A stretch of 64,000 nucleotides of DNA from Streptomyces monashensis (GTDB taxonomy: Bacteria > Actinomycetota > Actinomycetes > Streptomycetales > Streptomycetaceae), in contig NZ_MLYO01000035.1 in NCBI RefSeq assembly GCF_001866665.1, positions 62,001-126,000 on the forward strand, written 5' to 3'. This document shows, in pieces, positions 17,689 through 25,734 of the stretch. How positions within the stretch are numbered: position 1 is the stretch's first letter; the number at the start of each line of letters is the position of its first letter. Both the position numbers and the translations under genes were made by a program. The notes beneath the pieces are model-generated. The model made no database searches. It worked only from the letters and a program-made list of their open reading frames with translations, and was not told the origin of the DNA.

Positions 17689-17693
17689 CCGTC

Positions 17694-17731
17694 GGCCCTG
17701 CCTGCCCGTCCCGGGACGGGCAGGCAGGGCC
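17694..17731. terminator. Bidirectional terminator, perfect 38-bp palindrome
   Basis: Positions 17694-17712 are the exact reverse complement of 17713-17731. It lies between the convergent stops at 17688 and 17736 and should end transcription from both sides. Confidence 0.9.
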
Positions 17732-17735
17732 GGAG

Positions 17736-18953
17736 TCAGTGGTGCAGCGCCGCCGGCTCGTCCGGCATGTGGGAGGTGACGATCCGCCCCGCCGAGGGGA
17801 TCCCCCGGCGCCGGTCCACCGCGTACGCCACGCTCGCCACGCCCAGCCCCAGTACGGCCAGAGCCGCGCCGGCCGGTGCCGGGGACGTGACGCCGAAGCC
17901 GGCCGCGATGGCCAGGCCGCCGATCCAGGCGCCGCCGGCGTTGGCCAGGTTGAAGGCCGCCTGGTTGGCCGAGGAGGCCAGGGACGGGGCCGCCGAGGCC
18001 TTCTCCATGACCATCAGCTGGAGCGGGGAGCCGGTGATGAACGCCGCCGTGCCCAGCAGGGTCACCGCCAGGGCCGCGCTCCACTCCGCCCGCATCAGCA
18101 GCGGGAACAGCGCCAGCACCGCGCCCAGGGACGCCAGGCCGCCGAAGAGCGTGCCGCGCAGGGAGTGGTCCGCCAGCCGGCCGCCCAGCAGGTTGCCCGC
18201 CGTCGCGCCCACTCCGAACAGCGCCAGGAGCAGGGTCACGTTCGACTCGGCGAAGCCGGCCGACTCCGTCAGCATCGGGGTGACGTAGCTGTACGCCGCG
18301 AAGAGCGCGCCGAAGCCCGCCACCGTCGTACCGAGGGCCAGCCAGACCGGCAGTGACCTCAGCGCCGCCAGTTCGCCGCGCAGGCCCGTCGACGGGGCGG
18401 CGTGGCCGCCGTCCCGCGGGATCAGCAGGGCGAGCGCGGCGATGGCCGCGAGGCCGATCGCGCTCACGCCCAGGAAGGTCGCCCGCCAGCCGAGGTGCTG
18501 GCCCATCAGCGTGGCCGCCGGGACGCCCGCGATGTTGGCGACGGTCAGGCCGAGGAACATCAGCGACACGGAGCGGGCCTTGCGCTCCGGGGCGACCATC
18601 GAGGTCGCGACGACCGCGCCGACACCGAAGAAGGCGCCGTGCGGCAGACCGCTGAGGAAGCGGGCCGCGAGGAGCGAGTCGTCGCCCGGGGCGAACGCCG
18701 ACAGGGCGTTGCCCACGACGAACAGTCCCATCAGGGCGATCAGGACCGTACGGCGGGACATCCGGGCCGTCACGGCGGCGAGCAGCGGGGCGCCGATCAC
18801 GACGCCCAGCGCGTAGGCAGAGACCAGGTGTCCGGCCGCTGGGATGGAGATGTGCAGGTCGTCCGCGACGTCGGGCAGCAGGCCCATCATCACGAACTCG
18901 GTCGTACCGATTCCGAACGCGCCGACGGCCAGGGCGAGCAGGGCCAGGGGCAT
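17736..18953 (-). CDS. MFS transporter, AraJ/DHA1 type
   Basis: 405 residues with about 12 membrane helices. Start region LLALAVGAFGIGTTEFVMMGLLPDVA and motif-C-like segment SGLPHGAFFGVGAVV are hallmarks of the AraJ/NepI/YdhP-like drug:H+ antiporter family. Motif A variant LLAAVTARMSRRTVLIAL is present. Likely exports a drug or sugar-like compound; substrate unknown. A 31-bp inverted repeat 30 bp upstream (18983-19013) looks like its operator, but no regulator gene is adjacent. Confidence 0.88.
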   Translation of the reverse strand: MPLALLALAVGAFGIGTTEFVMMGLLPDVADDLHISIPAAGHLVSAYALGVVIGAPLLAAVTARMSRRTVLIALMGLFVVGNALSAFAPGDDSLLAARFLSGLPHGAFFGVGAVVATSMVAPERKARSVSLMFLGLTVANIAGVPAATLMGQHLGWRATFLGVSAIGLAAIAALALLIPRDGGHAAPSTGLRGELAALRSLPVWLALGTTVAGFGALFAAYSYVTPMLTESAGFAESNVTLLLALFGVGATAGNLLGGRLADHSLRGTLFGGLASLGAVLALFPLLMRAEWSAALAVTLLGTAAFITGSPLQLMVMEKASAAPSLASSANQAAFNLANAGGAWIGGLAIAAGFGVTSPAPAGAALAVLGLGVASVAYAVDRRRGIPSAGRIVTSHMPDEPAALHH

Positions 18954-18982
18954 GAAGGGCCTTTGCCTTTCAGGGAGAGGGG

Positions 18983-19013
18983 GTTCCGTACAGTCTAAGT
19001 TCAGCTACGGAAC
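18983..19013. promoter_or_regulatory. Inverted repeat upstream of the AraJ-type MFS gene
   Basis: GTTCCGTA at 18983-18990 and TACGGAAC at 19006-19013 are exact reverse complements separated by 15 bp, an arrangement typical of a dimeric repressor site. The centre reads TTAGACT on the minus strand, a possible -10 element. Confidence 0.65.
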
Positions 19014-19043
19014 AAAGTCTCTCAGGCCCGGTATTCCGACGGG

Positions 19044-20081
19044 TTACGACGACGTGTCCAGCTTCACACGGGCCGCCACCGGGAGGTGGTCGCTGCCCGT
19101 GCGCGGCAGGGTCCAGGAGCTCGTGGGCTGGATGCCCTTGACCATGATCTGGTCGATCCGCGCCATCGGGAACGACGCCGGCCAGCTGAAGCCGAATCCG
19201 CTTCCCGCCGCGCCCTGCGTGGAGCGCATCTGGGACGTGACCGCGTTGAGCGAGCGGTCGTTCATCGTACCGTTCAGATCGCCGAGCAGGATCACGCGCT
19301 TCAGCGGCTCCGCGGCGATGGCCTCCCCCAGCGCGTCGGCGCTCGTGTCGCGCTGCCGCGCGGTGAAGCCGGCCTCCACCTTCACCCGGACCGAGGGCAT
19401 GTGGGCGACGTACACCGCGATCGGGCCCTCGGGCGTCGTCACGGTGGCGCGCATCGCCCGCTTCCAGCCGAGCTTGATGTCGACGGCCTGGACGTCGGTC
19501 ATCGGGTACTTGCTCCACAGCCCGACCGTGCCGACGACCGCGTGGTGCTTGTACGTCGGCGCGAGCGCCTTCTCGTAGACGGGTACGGCGGTGTTCGGGA
19601 CCTCCTCGAGGGCCAGCACGTCGGCGCCGGAGGCGGCGACGGCGGTGGCCGTCCCGGTGGGGTCGGGGTTCTCGGCGTTGACGTTGTGCGTGGCCACCAT
19701 CAGGTTGCCGCCCGATCCGGTGCGGTCGACGATCAGCCCGCCGAAGAGGTTCAGCCACACGAGCACCGGGAGGAGCAGCGCGAGCAGGGCCGTCGCCGAC
19801 CTGCGGAGCACGGCGCAGACCAGCAGCAGCGGGATGGCGAGGCCCAGCCAGGGCAGGAAGGTCTCCGTGAGGCTGCCGAGGTTGCCCACCTGGTTGGGGA
19901 CGTGCGAGTGCAGCAGCATCACCAGGGCCAGCAGCAGCGCGAGGACCGCGAGGACGATGCCCCGGCGCCAGACGCGCGGGTCGCCGCGCCAGCCGGTGAA
20001 CAGGCGTCGGAGCCGGGATCCAGGTCGCTTCGGCCCCGAGCCGTCGCCCACCGTCTCCGAAACGTACGCCTGCTGCGCCAT
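19044..20081 (-). CDS. Membrane-anchored endonuclease/exonuclease/phosphatase-fold protein
   Basis: 345 residues. Three membrane segments (about 40-60, 75-95, 98-118) precede an EEP domain with NVNAENP, LALEEVP (metal-binding Glu), VILLGDLNGTMNDRS and a terminal GSDHLPV (catalytic Asp/His). These enzymes are Mg-dependent phosphodiesterases on nucleic acids, phosphoinositides or sphingomyelin-like lipids. The membrane anchor with the catalytic domain C-terminal suggests an extracellular site. Start ATG at 20081. It lies between two MFS genes but shares no overlaps with them. 20082-20269 holds its upstream region only. Confidence 0.85.
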   Translation of the reverse strand: MAQQAYVSETVGDGSGPKRPGSRLRRLFTGWRGDPRVWRRGIVLAVLALLLALVMLLHSHVPNQVGNLGSLTETFLPWLGLAIPLLLVCAVLRRSATALLALLLPVLVWLNLFGGLIVDRTGSGGNLMVATHNVNAENPDPTGTATAVAASGADVLALEEVPNTAVPVYEKALAPTYKHHAVVGTVGLWSKYPMTDVQAVDIKLGWKRAMRATVTTPEGPIAVYVAHMPSVRVKVEAGFTARQRDTSADALGEAIAAEPLKRVILLGDLNGTMNDRSLNAVTSQMRSTQGAAGSGFGFSWPASFPMARIDQIMVKGIQPTSSWTLPRTGSDHLPVAARVKLDTSS

Positions 20082-20269
20082 ACCGTCTGCCTCACTGCCT
20101 GCCGTGCACGCCGTCGTTCCCCCGCGCTGCTGTCGACCCTAGGGGATGATCGGCTCTGGTCCCGCCGTCCCGTGACGGCCGTTCGGAAGTCGAGGACGAA
20201 CGGGTCGGGGCCGCGAGTTCCGTTCACCCTGGGACAGGCGTGGTCTGTGACGAAACGCGCACATGGATG

Positions 20270-20929
20270 CTACGAGGCTGTCGACCTGACGGGACGCAGG
20301 CCTTCGAGGACCGTGTCGACGATCTCCTCCGCGAGGCCCTCGGGCAACTCGCCGTCGGGGCGCAGGGTGCTGCGGACGAGCATGGGGCCGACGAACAGGT
20401 CGTTGGCCAGTTCGAGGTCGATGTCCGGCCGGAGTTCGCCGCTCTCCTGCCCCCGGCGCAGCACCTGCATGACGAGTTCCCGGCGGGGGGCGACGACGCC
20501 GGCGTGGTACGCGGACCAGATCTTGGGGCTGGACTTCATCTGGGCGTACACGTTGTGCAGGATCGCCGAGGAGCGGGTGGCGAGGCCGCGCCGGCGCAGG
20601 GACTCCAGCAGGGTGACGAGGTCGTCGCGCAGGCCGGTGCCGGGGAGTTCGGGGTCGGGCGGCTCGGCGGCGCGCACGACGTCGATGAACAGCTCGTCCT
20701 TGCCGTTCCAGCGGCGGTAGATGGTGGCCTTGCCGACCCCGGCCGTGCGGGCGACGCGCTCGATGGAGAGCTCGGCGAGGGGGACGCCGTCCTCCAGGAG
20801 CTTCATCACGCCTTCGAGAATGGCGCGTTCGACGGCCTCGCTGCGGGGCCTGCCCCGTGCGGGTCCGCAGGGTCGCAGCCGGCCGTCGGTGTCGCGGTCG
20901 GTGCCGCTGCCGGTGTCGGCAAGGCTCAC
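20270..20929 (-). CDS. TetR-family regulator
   Basis: 219 residues. N-terminal helix-turn-helix: ILEGVMKLLEDGVPLAELSIERVARTAGVGKATIYRRWNGKDELF, preceded by a GRPRSEAVER basic arm. C-terminal ligand domain of the TetR_C type. It is encoded 105 bp downstream of the DHA2 exporter gene on the same strand and probably represses it through the palindrome at 22645-22665. The ligand is likely a substrate of that pump. Confidence 0.9.
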   Translation of the reverse strand: MSLADTGSGTDRDTDGRLRPCGPARGRPRSEAVERAILEGVMKLLEDGVPLAELSIERVARTAGVGKATIYRRWNGKDELFIDVVRAAEPPDPELPGTGLRDDLVTLLESLRRRGLATRSSAILHNVYAQMKSSPKIWSAYHAGVVAPRRELVMQVLRRGQESGELRPDIDLELANDLFVGPMLVRSTLRPDGELPEGLAEEIVDTVLEGLRPVRSTAS

Positions 20930-21034
20930 GTCGTTCCCGTCCTCTCACTGCGCTGCGGGAATGGTCCCGCAGCCGCCTCCTTCCCCCGTGGATGGCCGTG
21001 TCCGGCCCTGTCCGTCTTCCTGCCGTGCTCCGCG

Positions 21035-22621
21035 TCAGTCCGCGGCCGCGACCAACTCCGTCTCCTTCTGCCCTTCCTGACCGGCCGTCGGCCTGCCCGG
21101 CAGGAACAGGACGGTCACCACGGCGCCGATCAGCGCGACGCCGGTACCGCACAGCGCGGTGACGTGCATGGCGTGCAGGAACGCGTCGTTGGCGGGCGTG
21201 ACGAGGGCCTTGCCCTGCGGGCCGAGCTTGCCGGCGATGCCGAGGGTGGCCTCGATGGACTCGCCGGCCTTCTCGCGCAGGGCGGGCGGCAGCAGGCCGA
21301 GCTTGCCCTCGACGCCGTTGCGGTACGACGTGGCGAGCACCGAGCCGAGTACGGCGATGCCGAGCGCGCCGCCGACCTGGCGGAAGGTGTTGCTCAGCGC
21401 CGAGGCCGAACCGGCCTTCTCGCGCGGCAGGGCCTGCATGATGACGACCGAGGTCGGCGTCATGATGTGCGCCATGCCGGTGCCCATGAGGAAGAAGATC
21501 ACCTCCAGCAGCCAGATGGGGGTGTCGGCCTCGAAGGTGGCGAACGCGGCGAGCGTCGCGGCGATCAGCACCAGGCCCGCGGTGGTGGTGGCCCGGTTGC
21601 CGAACCGGTCGACCACCAGCCGGGCGCGCGGCGCGAAGATCATCTGCGCGGCGGCCAGCGGCAGCATCAGCACGCCGGACTTCAGCGGCGAGTAGCCGCG
21701 CACGCTCTGGGTGTAGAAGACCGAGAAGAAGGTGACGCCCATCAGCGCGAAGAAGACCAGCGCGATGGCGGCCATGGCGGCCGAGAAGACCTTGTTCTTG
21801 AAGTAGGTGACGTCGAGCGACGGGTGGTCGCTGCGCTTCTCGAAGATCACGAAGCCGACGAGGACGACGACGCCGGCACCGGCCGTCGCCAGCACCTTCG
21901 GGTCGGTGAAGTCGGCCAGCTCGCCGCCCTTGATGATGCCGTAGACCAGCAGGACGAGGCCGACGACGGACAGGACCACGCCGACCGGGTCGAGGCGGCC
22001 CGGCCGGGGGTCGCGGGAGTCGGGCACCAGCCAGGCCATCAAGGCCAGCGCGACGATCACGATCGGCACGTTGATGAGGAAGACCGAGCCCCACCAGAAG
22101 TGGTCGAGGAGGGCGCCGCCGGTGATCGGGCCGATGGCGATGGCGAGGCCGACGCCGCCGGCCCAGATGCCGATGGCCTTCGGCTGCTCCTCGCGCTCGA
22201 AGACGTTCATCAGGACGGCGAGCGTGGCGGGCATCACGAAGGCGGCGCCGAGGGCCATCAGCGCGCGGAACGCGATCAGCTGGGCCGGGGAGCCGGACTC
22301 GGCGGCCAGCGCGGAGCCGATGCCGAACACGGCGATGCCGCCGATCAGCACCTTCTTGCGGCCGAGGCGGTCGCCGACGAGGCCGGCCGTGAACAGCAGC
22401 CCGGCGAAGACGAGGGTGTAGGCGTTGATCGCCCACTCGATCTGCCCCTGGCTGGCACCGAGGCCGGTGGGCGCCGGGGTGGAGATGGTCTTGATGGCGA
22501 CGTTCAGGATCGAGTTGTCGAGCACCACGATGAGCAGGCTCAGCATCAGGACGCCGAGGATCGCCCATCGGCGCCGGTGCACCGCTTCCGGTATTCGGGA
22601 GGCAGGGACGGGACTTGTCAT
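21035..22621 (-). CDS. MFS drug exporter, EmrB/QacA (DHA2, 14-TM) family
   Basis: 528 residues, about 14 membrane helices. Family marks: LIVVLDNSILNVAIKTI in helix 1, GDRLGRKKVLI (motif A), RALMALGAAFVMPATLAVL, and GPITGGALLDHFWW (motif C). The proton-driven pump should export cationic or amphipathic toxic compounds. ATG 22621 is preferred; a GTG at 22639 is in frame but has no ribosome site. The TetR gene follows directly and a palindrome lies 24 bp upstream. Confidence 0.9.
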   Translation of the reverse strand: MTSPVPASRIPEAVHRRRWAILGVLMLSLLIVVLDNSILNVAIKTISTPAPTGLGASQGQIEWAINAYTLVFAGLLFTAGLVGDRLGRKKVLIGGIAVFGIGSALAAESGSPAQLIAFRALMALGAAFVMPATLAVLMNVFEREEQPKAIGIWAGGVGLAIAIGPITGGALLDHFWWGSVFLINVPIVIVALALMAWLVPDSRDPRPGRLDPVGVVLSVVGLVLLVYGIIKGGELADFTDPKVLATAGAGVVVLVGFVIFEKRSDHPSLDVTYFKNKVFSAAMAAIALVFFALMGVTFFSVFYTQSVRGYSPLKSGVLMLPLAAAQMIFAPRARLVVDRFGNRATTTAGLVLIAATLAAFATFEADTPIWLLEVIFFLMGTGMAHIMTPTSVVIMQALPREKAGSASALSNTFRQVGGALGIAVLGSVLATSYRNGVEGKLGLLPPALREKAGESIEATLGIAGKLGPQGKALVTPANDAFLHAMHVTALCGTGVALIGAVVTVLFLPGRPTAGQEGQKETELVAAAD

Positions 22622-22644
22622 GTGTTCGAGGCTACGCACATTTC

Positions 22645-22665
22645 GATACGGAACGGTCTCGTATC
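22645..22665. promoter_or_regulatory. Probable TetR operator upstream of the EmrB-type exporter
   Basis: GATACG, nine bases, CGTATC; inside it A-C/G-T pairs continue the symmetry so 16 of 20 flanking positions match. It overlaps the expected promoter of the exporter gene at 22621. The likely binder is the TetR protein at 20270-20929. The other direction faces panB. Confidence 0.7.
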
Positions 22666-22799
22666 TAATTCCTTTACCAAGGCCTTACGCGAGCGGATCA
22701 CAGGGGACCCCTCTGGCCCTGCTCGGCACGAAGTGCCACCATGGAGGCGATCCGGGGACGCCGTACGGGCGCCTCGAGATGACTGAAGGAGCTGTTCCC

Positions 22800-23666
22800 A
22801 TGACGCAGCTTTCGGCTGCCCAGACGAAGCCCTCCGACGGCAGCAAGGCGCTGTACGGGGGCAAGGGCACACGCCGCATCACGGTTCGCGACATCGCCCT
22901 CGCCAAGGAGCGCGGCGAGAAGTGGCCCATGCTCACCGCCTACGACGCGATGACCGCGTCCGTCTTCGACGAGGCCGGGATCCCGGTGATCCTGGTCGGC
23001 GACTCGGCGGGCAACTGCCACCTCGGGTACGAGACGACCGTGCCCGTCACGCTGGACGAGATGACCATGCTGTCGGCCGCCGTGGTACGCGGCACGCAGC
23101 GCGCGCTCATCGTGGCCGACCTGCCGTTCGGCTCGTACCAGGAGGGTCCGGTGCAGGCGCTGCGCTCGGCGACCCGGCTGGTGAAGGAAGCGGGGGCCGG
23201 CGCGGTCAAGCTGGAGGGCGGCGAACGCTCGCACGAGCAGATCCGCCTGCTGGTGGAGGCCGGCATCCCGGTGTGCGCGCACATCGGGCTGACCCCGCAG
23301 TCCGTGAACGCGATGGGCTACCGGGTGCAGGGGCGCGGCGAGGAGGCGGCGCAGCAGCTGCTCCGCGACGCCAAGGCCGTGCAGGACGCGGGCGCCTTCG
23401 CGGTGGTCCTGGAGCTGGTCCCGGCGGAGCTGGCGGCCGAGGTGACGCGCGTCCTGCAGATCCCGACGGTCGGCATCGGCGCGGGCCCCGAGTGCGACGC
23501 GCAGGTCCTGGTCTGGACGGACATGCTGGGCCTGACCTCCGGCCGGGTCCCCAAGTTCGTCAAGAAGTACGCCGACCTGCGTGAGGTCATGACCAGCGCG
23601 GCGAAGGCGTACGCGGAGGACGTCGTCGGTGGAACGTTCCCGCAGGAGGAGCACTCCGTCCACTAG
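22800..23666 (+). CDS. panB: 3-methyl-2-oxobutanoate hydroxymethyltransferase
   Basis: 288 residues. First committed step of pantothenate synthesis: transfers a hydroxymethyl group from 5,10-methylene-THF to alpha-ketoisovalerate. TIM-barrel motifs: MLTAYDAMTASVFDEAGIPVILVGDSAGN (metal-binding Asp), TTVPVTLDEM, VADLPFGSYQ, VKLEGG (Lys and Glu), HIGLTPQSV, VGIGAGPECDAQVLV. ATG 22800 with AAGGAG eight bases upstream. Monocistronic, closed by a strong hairpin at 23699. Confidence 0.95.
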   Translation: MTQLSAAQTKPSDGSKALYGGKGTRRITVRDIALAKERGEKWPMLTAYDAMTASVFDEAGIPVILVGDSAGNCHLGYETTVPVTLDEMTMLSAAVVRGTQRALIVADLPFGSYQEGPVQALRSATRLVKEAGAGAVKLEGGERSHEQIRLLVEAGIPVCAHIGLTPQSVNAMGYRVQGRGEEAAQQLLRDAKAVQDAGAFAVVLELVPAELAAEVTRVLQIPTVGIGAGPECDAQVLVWTDMLGLTSGRVPKFVKKYADLREVMTSAAKAYAEDVVGGTFPQEEHSVH

Positions 23667-23698
23667 GCGTTGCCACTGAGCCACTGCGGAAACACCCC

Positions 23699-23740
23699 GG
23701 GCAGCCCGCCGATCTTCCCCCGTCGGCGGGCTGCCCCCTT
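23699..23740 (+). terminator. Terminator after panB
   Basis: A perfect 14-bp stem: GGGCAGCCCGCCGA at 23699-23712 and TCGGCGGGCTGCCC at 23723-23736, followed by CCTTC. Confidence 0.85.
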
Positions 23741-23828
23741 CTGTGCGCCTGAACCGGCGTCGCTCTCGCGGAGGTGGTTGCTCGCCGTCGTGGTTCCTCA
23801 ATCGATGGTTGCGGTAGGCGTGGGCACC

Positions 23829-23861
23829 TTGTCGGTGGGCTGTCGGTCGTTTGTCGGTGGG
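23829..23861. promoter_or_regulatory. Direct repeats before the ABC exporter operon
   Basis: TTGTCGGTGGG occurs at 23829-23839 and again at 23851-23861, 22 bp apart (two helical turns), with a TGTCGGT core between them at 23841-23847. This suggests a regulator binding on one face of the helix. The start at 23881 has no Shine-Dalgarno sequence, so a leaderless or short-leader transcript is possible. Confidence 0.4.
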
Positions 23862-23880
23862 GCCTGGCACCGTCTGCGGC

Positions 23881-24909
23881 ATGACGCGAATCGATGACAA
23901 CCCCGTCGGCGCGGGCCATGCGGTGACGGTGCGGGGACTGGTCAAGCACTACGGCGAGACCAAGGCGCTGGACGGCGTCGACCTGGACGTGCGCGAGGGC
24001 ACCGTGATGGGCGTGCTCGGGCCGAACGGCGCCGGCAAGACGACCCTCGTACGGATCCTGTCCACCCTGATCACCCCCGACGCCGGACAGGCCACCGTGG
24101 CCGGGTACGACGTCCTGCGCCAGCCCCGGCAGCTGCGCCGGGTCATAGGGCTCACCGGGCAGTACGCCTCGGTCGACGAGAAGCTGCCCGGCTGGGAGAA
24201 CCTGTACATGATCGGGCGGCTGCTCGACCTCTCCCGCAAGGACGCCCGCGCCCGCGCGGACGCGCTGCTGGAGCGGTTCTCCCTCACCGAGGCGGCCAAG
24301 CGGCCCGCCAGTACGTACTCCGGTGGCATGCGGCGGCGGCTGGACCTCGCCGCGTCCATGATCGGACGGCCCGCCGTGCTGTATCTCGACGAGCCGACCA
24401 CCGGGCTCGACCCCCGCACCCGCAACGAGGTGTGGGACGAGGTGAAGGCCATGGTCGGCCACGGCGTCACCGTGCTGCTCACCACCCAGTACATGGAGGA
24501 GGCCGAGCAGCTCGCCTCCGAGCTGACCGTGGTGGACCGCGGCAAGGTCATCGCCACCGGCGGGATCGAGGAGCTGAAGGCCAGGGTCGGCGGCCGCACC
24601 CTGCGCGTGCGTCCCGTCGATCCGCTGCAGCTGCGCCCGCTCGCCGACATGCTGGACGAGCTGGGCATCACCGGGCTCGCCGCCACCACCGTCGACCCCG
24701 AGACCGGGACGCTGCTGGTGCCGGTCCTCAGCGACGAGCAGCTGACCGCGGTGGTCGGCGCGGTCACCGCGCGCGGCATCACCATCTCCTCCATCACCAC
24801 CGAACTGCCCAGCCTGGACGAGGTGTTCCTGTCCCTCACCGGCCACCGCGCCGGTGCTCCGGAGAAGGACGCCACGCCCGCCGACGCCCGTCAGGAGATC
24901 GCCGCATGA
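23881..24909 (+). CDS. ABC exporter ATP-binding protein, DrrA type
   Basis: 342 residues. Walker A GPNGAGKTT, Q-loop TGQYASVDEKLPG, signature YSGGMRRRLDL, Walker B LYLDEPTTGLD, and a C-terminal extension with the DrrA-type LDEVFLSLTG ending. Such proteins energise export of hydrophobic drugs or lipids together with a DrrB permease, here encoded by the overlapping next gene. ATG 23881 lacks a ribosome site; an in-frame start 30 bp upstream would lie in the repeat region and is less likely. Confidence 0.92.
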   Translation: MTRIDDNPVGAGHAVTVRGLVKHYGETKALDGVDLDVREGTVMGVLGPNGAGKTTLVRILSTLITPDAGQATVAGYDVLRQPRQLRRVIGLTGQYASVDEKLPGWENLYMIGRLLDLSRKDARARADALLERFSLTEAAKRPASTYSGGMRRRLDLAASMIGRPAVLYLDEPTTGLDPRTRNEVWDEVKAMVGHGVTVLLTTQYMEEAEQLASELTVVDRGKVIATGGIEELKARVGGRTLRVRPVDPLQLRPLADMLDELGITGLAATTVDPETGTLLVPVLSDEQLTAVVGAVTARGITISSITTELPSLDEVFLSLTGHRAGAPEKDATPADARQEIAA

Positions 24910-25721
24910 GCTCGATCACCACCACCGTCGCCGAGGCCGACGGCCGTATCCCGCTGCGCGGGCATCTGCGGCACACCGGCGCGCTCATCCGCCGCAACCT
25001 GCTCTGGATCCGCCAGGACCCGGAGTCGATGTTCGACGCGCTGCTCATGCCGATCGTCTTCACCCTGCTGTTCGTGTACGTCTTCGGCGGCTCGATCGGA
25101 CAGGCGCTCGGCGGCGGCCAGGGGCAGTACGTGCAGTACGTCATCCCCGGCATGATCGCCATGATGAGCATGACGCTGTCGCAGGGCGTCGGCACCGGCT
25201 TCAGCCAGGACTTCAACAGCGGGGTCATGGACCGGTTCCGCTCGCTCCCGATCGGCCGCGGGTCCGTGCTGTTCGCGAAGATCGCCGTGGAGCTGGCGCG
25301 GATGCTGTTCGCCACGGCCGTCCTGATGGTCGTCGCGGTCCTGGTCGGGTTCCACATCACCAGCTGGCCCGGGCTGCTCGCGACCGTGGGGCTGTCCGCG
25401 CTGTTCGCCACCTCGATCATGTGGGTGTTCCTCACCCTCGGCGTCGTCCTGAAGAACGCGCAGTCCGTGCAGGCGATGGGCTTCCTGGTGCTGTTCCCGC
25501 TGCAGTTCGGGTCGTCCATCTTCGCCCCGCCCCGGTCGATGCCGGGCTGGCTGCGGCACTTCACCGACTACAACCCGCTGTCGACGCTCGCGGACTCGGC
25601 CCGCGGCCTCATGAACGGCGGTCCGATCGCCCACTCCGTGTGGATGACGGTGGGCTGGTCGGTGGCGATCACCGTGGTGATGGCGCCGGTCGCGATCCAC
25701 AAGTTCCGCACGAAGAGCTGA
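24906..25721 (+). CDS. ABC-2 type permease, DrrB type
   Basis: 271 residues with six membrane helices. RRNLLWIRQDPESMFDALLMPIVF at the start and LGVVLKNAQSVQAMGFLVLFPLQFGSSIFAP near the end are typical of ABC-2/DrrB permeases. The ATG overlaps the stop of the ATPase gene (ATGA). Works with the preceding ATPase as an exporter. An AfsR-like regulator gene ends convergently 13 bp later. Confidence 0.92.
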   Translation: MSSITTTVAEADGRIPLRGHLRHTGALIRRNLLWIRQDPESMFDALLMPIVFTLLFVYVFGGSIGQALGGGQGQYVQYVIPGMIAMMSMTLSQGVGTGFSQDFNSGVMDRFRSLPIGRGSVLFAKIAVELARMLFATAVLMVVAVLVGFHITSWPGLLATVGLSALFATSIMWVFLTLGVVLKNAQSVQAMGFLVLFPLQFGSSIFAPPRSMPGWLRHFTDYNPLSTLADSARGLMNGGPIAHSVWMTVGWSVAITVVMAPVAIHKFRTKS

Positions 25722-25734
25722 CGCCCGCCGTGCG

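Noticed and set aside
20139..22568. 809-codon minus-strand frame across the TetR and exporter genes
   Set aside because: Alternative frame on the same strand; the real frames encode TetR and a 14-helix MFS protein with motifs.
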